64,000 nucleotides of DNA from Cellulomonas xylanilytica (GTDB taxonomy: Bacteria > Actinomycetota > Actinomycetes > Actinomycetales > Cellulomonadaceae), in assembly GCF_007989805.1 (NCBI RefSeq), contig NZ_BJUB01000002.1:310001-374000 (forward strand), read 5' to 3'. Shown one piece after another: positions 51,721 to 60,223 of the stretch; position 1 is the first letter of the stretch, and every line of letters starts with the position of its first letter. Position numbers and translations under genes: made by a program. The notes beneath the pieces were generated by a model. That model was not told the origin of the DNA. It worked only from the letters and a program-made list of their open reading frames with translations, and made no database searches.

Positions 51721-52651
51721 GGTCCACGTGCGCACCACGACGCCCACCGACGCCCCCTCACCCGCCCAGCGGATCACCGCGCTGGCCGACGAGGCACCGC
51801 CCCTGCGTCACCGGTCCCCCTGGCCGGACCGCAGGCGCTCCGCGCTCAAGCACCTGGGTCTCATCGCGCTGTGCGCGCTGATGCTCTACCCGCTGATCTG
51901 GCTGCTGGTCAGCTCCTTCAAGCCCACGGACCTGATCTTCCGGGACGTGTCCCTCATCCCCTCCGAGGTCGACTGGACCAACTACTCCGAGGGCTGGAAC
52001 GCGCTGCAGTACCCGTTCAGCCGCTACCTGCTGAACTCCGCGGCCATCGTCCTCGGGTCCCTGCTGGGCAACCTGGTCGCGTGCTCGATGGCGGCCTACG
52101 CGTTCGCGCGGCTGGAGTTCCGGGGCCGCAAGCTGTGGTTCGCGGTCATGCTCATGTCGATCATGCTGCCGATCCACGTGATCATCGTGCCGCAGTACAT
52201 CCTGTTCGCGCGGCTGGACTGGATCAACACGTTCCTGCCGCTGATCGTCCCGAAGCTGCTGGCCACGGACGCGTTCTTCATCTTCCTCATGGTCCAGTTC
52301 TTCCGCGGCATCCCCCGGGAGCTGGACGAGGCAGCGCGCCTGGACGGCTGCGGGCACGGCCGCATCTACCTGCGGATCATGCTCCCGCTCTCCCTGCCGG
52401 CCCTGGCCACCACGGCGATCTTCACGTTCATCTGGACGTGGAACGACTTCTTCAGCCAACTGATCTTCCTCGTCAGACCGGACATGTACACCGCTCCGGT
52501 TGCACTGCGCACCTTCCTGGACTCCACAGGCGCCAGCTCGTGGGGCCCGATGTTCGCCATGTCGATCGTCTCCCTCATCCCCGTCTTCCTCGCGTTCCTG
52601 TTCGGCCAGAAGTACCTGGTCAAGGGGATCGCGACGACGGGCATCAAGTAG
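51713..52651 (+). CDS. carbohydrate ABC transporter permease (MalG-like)
   Basis: A 312-residue permease. Its EAA loop ELDEAARLDGCGHGRIY is near residue 206. The ATG overlaps the end of the upstream permease by eight bases, so the two are coupled. The N-terminal 45 residues are a cytoplasmic extension. It completes the membrane pair of this importer; no ATPase gene is nearby. Confidence 0.93.
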   Translation: MTEVHVRTTTPTDAPSPAQRITALADEAPPLRHRSPWPDRRRSALKHLGLIALCALMLYPLIWLLVSSFKPTDLIFRDVSLIPSEVDWTNYSEGWNALQYPFSRYLLNSAAIVLGSLLGNLVACSMAAYAFARLEFRGRKLWFAVMLMSIMLPIHVIIVPQYILFARLDWINTFLPLIVPKLLATDAFFIFLMVQFFRGIPRELDEAARLDGCGHGRIYLRIMLPLSLPALATTAIFTFIWTWNDFFSQLIFLVRPDMYTAPVALRTFLDSTGASSWGPMFAMSIVSLIPVFLAFLFGQKYLVKGIATTGIK

Positions 52652-52719
52652 TCCGACCCTGCACCGTTCCTCATCAGGCCTTGACAGCACACCGTCGTCC
52701 TCGTCAACCAAGGAGAACC

Positions 52720-54033
52720 ATGCGCCGCCCCCGTCCGTCCCTCCGCGTCGGTGCCCTGCTGGCCGTCGCGGCCCTGGCCCTCACCGCCTGCGCCGGCTCG
52801 ACCGATGACCCGGCCGCCGACCCGACGTCGTCGGGTCCGCCCGAGCCCGTCGAGATCCGCTTCTCCTGGTGGGGCTCCGACACCCGCCACGAGCTGACCC
52901 AGCAGGTCCTGGACAAGTTCACGGAGAAGTACCCCCACATCACCGTGGTCCCGGACTACACCGACTGGAACAGCTACTTCGACAAGCTGGGCACCGCCGT
53001 CGCCGGTGGGGACGCACCCGACGTCATCACGCAGGAGGAGCGGTTCCTCAACGACTACGCCTCGCGCGGGGTCCTTGCCGACATCAACGAGCTCGGCGTG
53101 GACACGTCCAAGATCGACGAGAACGTGCTGCAGTCCGGCACCATCGACGACGCGCTGTACGGCGTGGCCACCGGTGTCAACGCGTACTCGATCATCGCCG
53201 ACCCCGCCGCCTTCGCGGCCGCGGGCATCGAGATGCCCGACGACACCACGTGGACGTGGGAGGAGTACGTCGAGATCGCCAACGAGATCACCGCCAAGAC
53301 CGGCGGCACGATCTACGGCGCGCAGGACTACGGCTTCAACGAGCCCGGCTTCTCGATCTTCGCCCGCCAGCGCGGTGAGTCCCTGTACACGGACGACCAG
53401 AAGCTCGGGTACGACGAGAAGACGCTCGCCGAGTGGTGGCAGTACTCGCTCGACCTGCAGGCCGGTGGCGGTCAGCCCGACGCCGCCAAGACCATCGAGG
53501 TCGACGCGGGCGGTCCGGAGCAGTCCCTCGTCGGTACCGGCACCGGTGCCATGGCGTGGTTCTGGACCAACCAGCTGACCGCCATCACCAACGCGTCGGG
53601 CAAGGAGCTCAAGCTGCTCCGCGTCCCCGGCGAGTCGGAGGAGGAGCGGACCGGCATGTACTTCAAGCCGGCCATGTACTACTCGATCTCGGCGAAGTCC
53701 GAGCACCCGGAGGAGTCCGCGCTCCTGGTCGACTTCCTGCTCAACGACCCTGCCGCCGGCGAGATCCTGCTCTCCGACCGTGGCCTGCCGGCCAACACCG
53801 ACGTCCGCGCCGCGGTGCAGGACAAGTTCTCGCCCACCGACAAGCAGGCCGCCGAGTTCCTGGCCGACCTCGAGGACGAGATCGTCGACGGCCCGCCCGT
53901 CCCGCCCGTCGGCGCCGGTGAGGTCGCGGAGATCACGCGCCGCATCAACCAGGAGGTCCTCTTCGGCCGCCTGAGCCCGGCCGACGCGGCCAAGCAGTAC
54001 ACGATGGAGGTCGAGGCTGCCATCGGCGGCTGA
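52720..54033 (+). CDS. sugar ABC transporter substrate-binding lipoprotein
   Basis: A 437-residue family 1 binding protein. The signal ends in the lipobox LTAC (Cys near residue 23), then a Ser/Asp/Pro linker. The core IRFSWWGSDTRHELTQQVLDKF is typical of CUT1 binding proteins. AAGGAG lies five bases before ATG 52720. It is the last gene of the importer and ends 13 bp before a strong terminator. The cargo is probably the effector of the LacI-DUF6807 fusion, identity unknown. Confidence 0.92.
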   Translation: MRRPRPSLRVGALLAVAALALTACAGSTDDPAADPTSSGPPEPVEIRFSWWGSDTRHELTQQVLDKFTEKYPHITVVPDYTDWNSYFDKLGTAVAGGDAPDVITQEERFLNDYASRGVLADINELGVDTSKIDENVLQSGTIDDALYGVATGVNAYSIIADPAAFAAAGIEMPDDTTWTWEEYVEIANEITAKTGGTIYGAQDYGFNEPGFSIFARQRGESLYTDDQKLGYDEKTLAEWWQYSLDLQAGGGQPDAAKTIEVDAGGPEQSLVGTGTGAMAWFWTNQLTAITNASGKELKLLRVPGESEEERTGMYFKPAMYYSISAKSEHPEESALLVDFLLNDPAAGEILLSDRGLPANTDVRAAVQDKFSPTDKQAAEFLADLEDEIVDGPPVPPVGAGEVAEITRRINQEVLFGRLSPADAAKQYTMEVEAAIGG

Positions 54034-54046
54034 TCCCTTCCCCACC

Positions 54047-54095
54047 GCGACGCCCGCGCACCGAGCCCCCCTCCGCTCGGCCGCGCGGGCGTCGC
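54047..54095 (+). terminator. terminator after the second ABC importer
   Basis: GCGACGCCCGCGC (54047-54059) pairs perfectly with GCGCGGGCGTCGC (54083-54095). The loop holds a small second stem. It follows the binding-protein stop by 13 bp and is followed by TGTCTTCGCTC. Confidence 0.78.
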
Positions 54096-54128
54096 GCTGT
54101 CTTCGCTCACCTTGGGCGGTGCACCGCA

Positions 54129-54234
54129 ACGTCCGCACATCCGGTCGTCCTGACGCTCGAACCTGCGGACGCTGCCACCCCGACGAGCGAACGTCCGCGG
54201 ATTCAGCTGTCCTGAGGCTCCCATCTGCGGACGT
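54129..54234. repeat. two 44-bp palindromic repeats, inverse orientation
   Basis: Copies at 54129-54172 (arms ACGTCCGCA and TGCGGACGC) and 54191-54234 (ACGTCCGCG and TGCGGACGT), each exactly 44 bp. The core of the first, read in reverse complement, matches the cores at 22841-22947 (GAGCGTC and GACGACCGGAT in common). They are placed between the importer terminator and the end of a LacI gene. Confidence 0.8.
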
Positions 54235-54292
54235 CCGAGGACGTGAGCGCTCCGGCAGCCACGTCTCGGACGTCCGGGCTCGCGGGTGGGTG

Positions 54293-55465
54293 TCAGGCGC
54301 TGTCGCGGATGCGGAGGGTCGGCTCGAAGATCGTCGACGTCACGCGGCGGCCCGGGTCGGCGATGGTGTCCAGCAGGATGCGGGCCATCTCCGCGGCCAT
54401 CTCCTCGATGGGCTGGCGCACGGACGTGAGGGCGGGGCGCGAGAGGGCGCCCAGCGAGCTGTCGTCGAACCCGACCACCCGCACGTCGTCGGGCACCCGC
54501 CGCCGCGCAGCCTGGAGCGCCTCGATGGCGCCCAGGGCCATGAGGTCGTTGGACGCGAAGACCCCGTCCAGGTCCTGGTACCCGTCGAGCAGGGACGTCA
54601 TCGCGGCGACCCCGCTCTCGTACGTGAAGTTGCCCCCGACGGTCGGGACGAAGGCCTGCCCGTGCCGGGCCATGGCGTCCTGGAACCCCGACAGCCGGTC
54701 CTGCGCGGACGGCACGTCGAGCGGACCGGAGATCGCGGCGACGTGCCGGCACCCGCGGGCGACGAGGTGCTCGGCGGCGAGCCGCGCGCCGTCGCGGTTG
54801 GCGACGTCGACGAAGCTGAGCGGGATGGGCCGGCCGGGGCGCGCGAACACGACGGCGGGCAGCCCGGCCTCGACGAGCAGGCGGGGCATCGGGTCGTCGC
54901 CGCGGGTGGAGACCACCAGGGCGCCGTCCGCGTTCCCGTTGCGCAGCGACGACAGCACGCGGGCGCGGTCGGAGTCCGTCTCGGCGAGCATGAGGATCGG
55001 GTCGACGTCCCGAGGCCGCAGCGCCCGCAGCATGCCACCGACGACGCGTCCGAAGAACGGGTCCGCGAAGTCGATGGTCGACGGTGAGCCCTGCTCCTCG
55101 ACGCCGGAGACGACGACGATCACGGCGCCGGTCCGCCGGGTGACCAGCGACCGCGCGGCCAGGTTGGGCACGTAGCCGGTGGTCGCGATGGCCTCGCGGA
55201 CGACGGCCTGGATCTCGGCGGCGACCCGGCGCTGCCCGTTGACGACGCGCGACACCGTCGCTCGCGAGACGCCGGCCACGCGGGCGACGTCCTCCAGGGT
55301 CGGTGCCCCGGAACCGGCGGCGCGGGCGCGCTCGGGCGGTCCTGTCGGCCCCCCGTCGTGCGCGGTCGCGACGACGCCCAGACCCGTCGGCGGTGTGGCC
55401 TCCATGGTCGCTGCTCGCCCGGGCGCGGCAGCGTCTGGCCTCGCCGGATCGGGCTCGTCTGCCAT
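54293..55465 (-). CDS. LacI-family regulator
   Basis: A 390-residue LacI-family protein. A Pro/Ala-rich N-terminal extension of about 45 residues precedes the helix-turn-helix (TLEDVARVAGVSRATVSRVV). The effector-binding domain includes FADPFFGRVVGGML and VVGFDDSSLGAL. ATG 55465 is used; ATG 55405 (20 residues shorter) is an alternative. It is divergent from a secreted glycosidase gene, with one GAGAGCGCTCTC palindrome before each. These resemble the CelR operator (TGGGAGCGCTCCCA) of cellulolytic actinobacteria. Control of the two secreted proteins and of itself is likely. Confidence 0.9.
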   Translation of the reverse strand: MADEPDPARPDAAAPGRAATMEATPPTGLGVVATAHDGGPTGPPERARAAGSGAPTLEDVARVAGVSRATVSRVVNGQRRVAAEIQAVVREAIATTGYVPNLAARSLVTRRTGAVIVVVSGVEEQGSPSTIDFADPFFGRVVGGMLRALRPRDVDPILMLAETDSDRARVLSSLRNGNADGALVVSTRGDDPMPRLLVEAGLPAVVFARPGRPIPLSFVDVANRDGARLAAEHLVARGCRHVAAISGPLDVPSAQDRLSGFQDAMARHGQAFVPTVGGNFTYESGVAAMTSLLDGYQDLDGVFASNDLMALGAIEALQAARRRVPDDVRVVGFDDSSLGALSRPALTSVRQPIEEMAAEMARILLDTIADPGRRVTSTIFEPTLRIRDSA

Positions 55466-55792
55466 GCGTGCCAGGCTACCAGGACGGGAGAGCGCTCTCG
55501 CGCAATCTGTGTGCCGCTCGGCGTCACGGCGGCCGCTTCTCCCGTCATCGGCACTAGGCGAGCGGGTGAGATCGGGTATACGGTCCGTCCCGGGAGCCAA
55601 CGAGGGCACCATCCCCAGCCCACAGCACGACGTCGCCGTCCCGAACGCGGTTCTGGCGGTAGAGCGCTCTCCCAGATTTACCGGCCCAGCTCGACGACGA
55701 ACTGCACGCCCGGCGCACCGGATCGACGACGAGGTCGACTGCGGACCGACCTCCCGTCCCCTGCCACGGGCCCAGCCCCGGAGGAGACCCCT
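55466..55792. promoter_or_regulatory. divergent regulatory region with two AGCGCT operators
   Basis: This 327-bp gap has no gene. GAGAGCGCTCTC (55488-55499) lies 23 bp from the LacI start. TAGAGCGCTCTC (55660-55671, preceded by GG and followed by CCA) lies 122 bp before the glycosidase GTG. TATACG at 55577-55582 is a possible -10. The rest shows no other structure I can name. Confidence 0.65.
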
Positions 55793-58420
55793 GTGTTCGA
55801 CACCACCACCCATCCCCCCGCCAGGACCGCCCCACCCCCCGGCCGCAGCCGGCGCCTGCTGGGCGTCCTGCTCGCCGCCGCCCTGGTCGCCGCGGGCATC
55901 GGCATCCCCGCCGCCGCCGCGCAGGCCGAGCCCGTCCTGCTGTCGCAGGGCAGGACCGTCACGGCGTCCTCCACCGAGAACGCCGACTACACCCCCGCGT
56001 CCGCCGCGGTGGACGGCAACGCCGGCACCCGCTGGGCGAGCACGCCGTCGGACGCGCAGTGGCTGACCATCGACCTGGGGGCGACCGCGCAGGTCGACCA
56101 GGTGGTGCTGAGCTGGGAGGCGGCGTACGGGTCGGGGTACCAGATCCGCACGTCGGCGAACGGCACGTCGTGGACCAGCATCTACACGACGACCACCGGC
56201 AAGGGTGGCAAGGAGACGCTGGACGTGACCGGCAGCGGCCGGTACGTGCAGGTGCTCGGCACCAAGCGCGCCACCGGCTACGGCTACTCGCTGTGGGAGG
56301 TGCAGGTCTACGGCACCACCGGCGGGACGCAGCCGACGACGGGCACGTGCGGGACGACGAACGTCGCGCAGGGCAAGACGGCCACGGCCTCGTCGTCCGA
56401 GCAGGGCGCGGGCACGGCGGCCGGCCTCGCGGTCGACGGCAACGCCGGCACGCGCTGGGCCAGCACGTTCGCGGACAACCAGTGGTGGCAGGTGGACCTC
56501 GGCTCGAGCCAGGCGGTCTGCAACGTCACGCTGAGCTGGGAGGGCGCGTACGGCAAGGCGTTCCGCGTCCAGGGCTCCACCAACGGCACGACGTGGACGA
56601 CGCTGTCGACGGTCTCCACCGGCACGGGCGGCACGCAGTCGATCACGCTGACCGGCACCGCGCGCTACCTGCGGCTGGACCTGCAGACCCGAGGCACGGG
56701 CTACGGGTTCTCGCTCTGGGAGGTCGCCGTCCGCACGACCGGCACGACCACCCCCGATCCCACGGACCCGACGGGACCCGCGGACGGCAAGGTTCGCATC
56801 GCAGGCAGCCAGGGCAGCTGGTCGCTGCTGGTGAACGGGCAGAACTGGGTGACCAAGGGCATGACGTGGGGCCCGGCCCCGGCCGAGTTCCCGCAGCACG
56901 CCGCCAACCTCAAGGCGATGGGCGTCAACACCATCCGCACCTGGGGCACGGACGCGGGCTCCAAGGTCCTGCTCGACGCGGCGGCCGCCGCGGGCATGCG
57001 CACGGTCGCGGGCTTCTGGCTCGCCCCCGGCGGCGGTCCCGGCTCGGGCGGCTGCCCGAACTACGTCACGGACGCGACGTACAAGGCGAGCTCGATGAAC
57101 GACATCGTCACCTGGGTCACCGCGTACAAGGACCACCCGGGCGTGCTCATGTGGAACGTCGGCAACGAGTCCCTCCTCGGTCTGGGGAGCTGCTTCTCGG
57201 GCGCCGAGCTCGAGGCGCAGCGCGCCGCCTACGCGACGTTCGTCAACGACGCCGCCAAGCGGATCCACCAGATCGACCCCAACCACCCGGTGACGTCGAC
57301 CGACGCCTGGACCGGCGCGTGGCCGTACTACAAGGCGAACGCTCCGGACCTCGACCTGTACGGGCTCAACGCCTACAACGCCGTGTGCGACGCCAAGGCG
57401 ACGTGGATCGCCGGCGGCTACACCAAGCCGTACCTCATCACCGAGGGTGGCCCGGCCGGCGAGTGGGAGGTTCCCGACGACGCCAACGGCGTGCCCGACC
57501 AGGGCACGGACCAGCAGAACGCGGCGGGCTACACGCGGGCGTGGGACTGCATCAAGGCGCACCCGGGCGTCGCGCTCGGCGCCACGCTGTTCCACTACGG
57601 CAACGAGGGCGACTTCGGCGGCATCTGGTTCAACGTGAAGCCGGGCAACAACAAGCGCCTGTCGTACTACGCGATCGCCAAGGCGTACGGCGGCTCGGCC
57701 GGGGCGGCGGGGGTCAACACTCCCCCGACGTTCAGCTCGATGACCGTGCCGAACAGCGGCAGCGTCGTGGCCGGCTCGACGTTCACCGTCAACGCGGCGG
57801 CGAGCGACCCGAACGGTGACCCGATCACCTACAACGTCCTGCTGAACAGCAAGTACGTGAACGACTCGGGTGGCCTGGCCCCCGCGACGTTCACGCGCAG
57901 CGGCAGCACGTTCTCGGTGACGGCCCCGCAGACGCTCGGCGTCTGGAAGGTCTACGTGTTCGCCGAGGACGGCAAGGGCAACGTCGGCGTCGAGACGCGG
58001 TCGTTCCGCGTGGTCCCGCCGGCCGTCAACGGGACGAACATCGCCCAGGGCCGACCGGCCACGGCGTCGTCGTTCGACCCGTACAACGGGAACTTCACGG
58101 CGGGCCAGGCCACCGACGGCGACTACGCGACGCGCTGGGCGAGCAGCTGGTCCGACGACGAGTGGCTCCAGGTCGACCTGGGCTCCGTGCGGTCGTTCTC
58201 GTCGGTCCAGCTCGTGTGGGAGTCGGCGTTCGGCAAGGGCTACCGCATCGAGACGTCGAACGACGGGACCACGTGGGCGACGCTGACCACCGTGACCGCC
58301 GGCGACGGGAACGTCGACACCCTGAACACCGCCGGCTCGGCCCGCTACGTGCGGGTGCACGGGACAGCCCGCGGCACGGCGTACGGCTACTCGCTGTACG
58401 AGCTCGGGATCTACTCCTGA
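55793..58420 (+). CDS. secreted clan GH-A glycosidase with three CBM32-like (F5/8 type C) domains
   Basis: An 875-residue secreted protein. Signal peptide about 1-45 (AQA cleavage); two discoidin/CBM32-like domains (about 46-175 and 185-315); a catalytic TIM barrel (about 330-640); an Ig-like domain (about 640-745); a third discoidin domain to the end. The barrel has WVTKGMTWGP at its start, acid/base Glu in MWNVGNES, and nucleophile Glu in LITEGGPAGEW, so it is a retaining clan GH-A enzyme. The barrel resembles GH2 C-terminal or beta-1,3-glucanosyl-type enzymes, but I cannot set the family. GTG 55793 has GGAGGAG six bases upstream. Controlled by the divergent LacI. A hairpin follows at 58430. 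Confidence 0.82.
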   Translation: MFDTTTHPPARTAPPPGRSRRLLGVLLAAALVAAGIGIPAAAAQAEPVLLSQGRTVTASSTENADYTPASAAVDGNAGTRWASTPSDAQWLTIDLGATAQVDQVVLSWEAAYGSGYQIRTSANGTSWTSIYTTTTGKGGKETLDVTGSGRYVQVLGTKRATGYGYSLWEVQVYGTTGGTQPTTGTCGTTNVAQGKTATASSSEQGAGTAAGLAVDGNAGTRWASTFADNQWWQVDLGSSQAVCNVTLSWEGAYGKAFRVQGSTNGTTWTTLSTVSTGTGGTQSITLTGTARYLRLDLQTRGTGYGFSLWEVAVRTTGTTTPDPTDPTGPADGKVRIAGSQGSWSLLVNGQNWVTKGMTWGPAPAEFPQHAANLKAMGVNTIRTWGTDAGSKVLLDAAAAAGMRTVAGFWLAPGGGPGSGGCPNYVTDATYKASSMNDIVTWVTAYKDHPGVLMWNVGNESLLGLGSCFSGAELEAQRAAYATFVNDAAKRIHQIDPNHPVTSTDAWTGAWPYYKANAPDLDLYGLNAYNAVCDAKATWIAGGYTKPYLITEGGPAGEWEVPDDANGVPDQGTDQQNAAGYTRAWDCIKAHPGVALGATLFHYGNEGDFGGIWFNVKPGNNKRLSYYAIAKAYGGSAGAAGVNTPPTFSSMTVPNSGSVVAGSTFTVNAAASDPNGDPITYNVLLNSKYVNDSGGLAPATFTRSGSTFSVTAPQTLGVWKVYVFAEDGKGNVGVETRSFRVVPPAVNGTNIAQGRPATASSFDPYNGNFTAGQATDGDYATRWASSWSDDEWLQVDLGSVRSFSSVQLVWESAFGKGYRIETSNDGTTWATLTTVTAGDGNVDTLNTAGSARYVRVHGTARGTAYGYSLYELGIYS

Positions 58421-58429
58421 GCATGTGAC

Positions 58430-58463
58430 GTGCCCGGGGCGGGCGGCCACCCGCCCCGGGCAC
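58430..58463 (+). terminator. terminator after the glycosidase gene
   Basis: GTGCCCGGGGCGGG (58430-58443) pairs with CCCGCCCCGGGCAC (58450-58463): a perfect 14-bp, all but fully GC stem with a six-base loop, 10 bp after the stop. Confidence 0.85.
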
Positions 58464-58622
58464 CACCCTCGGCCAACCCCTCACAGAGCCGATGACGCCA
58501 GAGGGTCGTGCGCATCGTCGCACCTCCTCTGGGCACCTCGCGGGGCATCCGTGCCCCCTCCACGCCGTCGTCCGCACAGTCGTGCGTCCGGCGGGACACG
58601 CCCACGAAGGAGTGTCATCCCC

Positions 58623-60011
58623 ATGCCCACCCATCTCCCTGCACCACGCTCGCGGAAGGCCCGGGCCTGGCTTGCCGCGGCCCTGTCCGCGGTGCTGGTC
58701 GCCACCGGTCTCGGAGTGGCGGTCGCATCGTCCGCGAGCGCCGCACCCGTCAACATCTCCCAGGGAAAGCTGGCCACGTCCTCGTCGGCGGAGGGCCCGG
58801 ACTTCACCGCGTCCAAGGCCGTCGACGGCAACGGCAGCACCCGCTGGGCCAGCCAGTTCTCCGACGCGCAGTGGATCCAGGTCGACCTGGGCGGCACCGC
58901 CACGGTGGACCGCGTCGAGCTGCGCTGGGAGGCGGCCTACGCCAAGGCCTTCCAGGTGCAGCTCTCCCCCAACGGCACCACCTGGACCACCGTCGCGACC
59001 GTCACCAACGGCACCGGCGGCAACCAGACGGTCGCCGCGCCGGGCACGGGCCGGTACCTGCGGCTCAACCTCACGGCGCGCGGCACGGGCTACGGCTACT
59101 CGCTGTGGGACCTCGCGGTGCTCGGCACGGGTGGCGGCACGACGCCGCCGCACACGCCGAAGCCGCTGCCGCCGGCCCCGCCCGGCGCCGACACGTCGGT
59201 CACGCACCACGAGTTCCAGGCGAACTGCACCCCGACGCACACGCTGAACGACGACCCGATCGTCTACCCGGGCCAGGCGGGCGCGTCGCACAGCCACACG
59301 TTCATGGGCAACCGCTCGACCAACGCGAACACCACCACGGCGTCGCTGCTGGCCGCGAACAGCACCAGCTGCACGGTCCCGCAGGACGAGTCGGCGTACT
59401 GGTTCCCGACCCTCCTGCGCGGCGACAACAAGGTGGTCGCCGGCACCGAGCAGACCATCTACTACAAGGCCGGGATCATCGACTACAAGAAGGTCGTCCC
59501 GTTCCCGCAGGGTCTGCGCTACCTCGTCGGCAGCATGACGGCGACCAAGGAGGAGTTCCGGACGGCCCCCGGTGCGGTCGAGGGCTTCGAGTGCGGCAAC
59601 AGCTCGTTCAACTGGGACATCCCGGCCAGCTGCCCCATCGGGTCGCAGCTGAACGTCCGCTACCAGGCACCCAGCTGCTGGGACGGCGTCAACCTCGACT
59701 CGGCCAACCACAAGAGCCACATGGCCTACCCCGTCAACGGTGAGTGCACCGCGAGCCACCCGGTCGCGGTGCCGATGATCGAGTTCAAGCTGTCGTGGCC
59801 GGCCGACGGGAACATGTCGGACGTCCGGTTCTCCAGCGGTCGCGGCTTCTCGTTCCACTACGACTTCTTCAACGCGTGGGACCCGGCCGTGCTCCAGGCG
59901 CTGACCGAGCACTGCATCAACGGCGGTCTGCAGTGCAACCCCCGCGGCTACGACCTGTACAAGCCGTGGGCCGGCGCCGTGCTGGACGCGAGCTACACCC
60001 TCATCCCGTAG
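58623..60011 (+). CDS. secreted CBM32-like + DUF1996 protein
   Basis: A 462-residue secreted protein. Signal peptide about 1-40 (ASA cleavage); one discoidin/CBM32-like domain (about 42-165) very like those of the preceding glycosidase; a Pro-rich linker; then DUF1996 (about 190-462), with HHEFQANCTPTHTLNDDPIVYPG at its start and the conserved SHSHTFMGN and NHKSHMAYP stretches. Six Cys probably form disulfides. DUF1996 has no proven activity and is best known from fungi; its conserved His and Asp suggest a metal-dependent hydrolase or lyase. AAGGAG lies ten bases before ATG 58623. Confidence 0.85.
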   Translation: MPTHLPAPRSRKARAWLAAALSAVLVATGLGVAVASSASAAPVNISQGKLATSSSAEGPDFTASKAVDGNGSTRWASQFSDAQWIQVDLGGTATVDRVELRWEAAYAKAFQVQLSPNGTTWTTVATVTNGTGGNQTVAAPGTGRYLRLNLTARGTGYGYSLWDLAVLGTGGGTTPPHTPKPLPPAPPGADTSVTHHEFQANCTPTHTLNDDPIVYPGQAGASHSHTFMGNRSTNANTTTASLLAANSTSCTVPQDESAYWFPTLLRGDNKVVAGTEQTIYYKAGIIDYKKVVPFPQGLRYLVGSMTATKEEFRTAPGAVEGFECGNSSFNWDIPASCPIGSQLNVRYQAPSCWDGVNLDSANHKSHMAYPVNGECTASHPVAVPMIEFKLSWPADGNMSDVRFSSGRGFSFHYDFFNAWDPAVLQALTEHCINGGLQCNPRGYDLYKPWAGAVLDASYTLIP

Positions 60012-60019
60012 TTCCCCTC

Positions 60020-60051
60020 GCGCGTCCCGGTCCGCACGGGCCGGGACGCGC
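60020..60051 (+). terminator. terminator after the DUF1996 gene
   Basis: GCGCGTCCCGG (60020-60030) pairs with CCGGGACGCGC (60041-60051) across a ten-base loop, 8 bp after the stop. The rest of the gap to 60223 shows no feature that I can support. Confidence 0.75.
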
Positions 60052-60223
60052 CCCCACTCGTCTCGACGGGGATCCCGTCCGACGGCTACGGAGGCTGACC
60101 ACCACAGCTGCACCGACGGCCCCGGTCCGACGGCCCGGGCCGTCGGCGGCCGCCGTGACCGAGCCGACTGCGACGGCGAGGCCGAGACGCTGCATGGCAG
60201 CACCTCGGTTCGGCACCGGCCGG

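Noticed and set aside
52681..52711. TTGACA at 52682 as an internal promoter before the second binding-protein gene
   Set aside because: No convincing -10 at the right distance; the gap to the permease is short, so read-through is more likely.
55466..58450. A minus-strand open frame running from the LacI gene through the whole glycosidase
   Set aside because: Antisense of the glycosidase; the real LacI gene begins at 55465, and the extension is of shadow composition.
58095..60203. A 702-codon minus-strand open frame opposite the DUF1996 gene
   Set aside because: Shadow frame. The plus strand has signal peptide, CBM32-like and DUF1996 domains with a good ribosome binding site.
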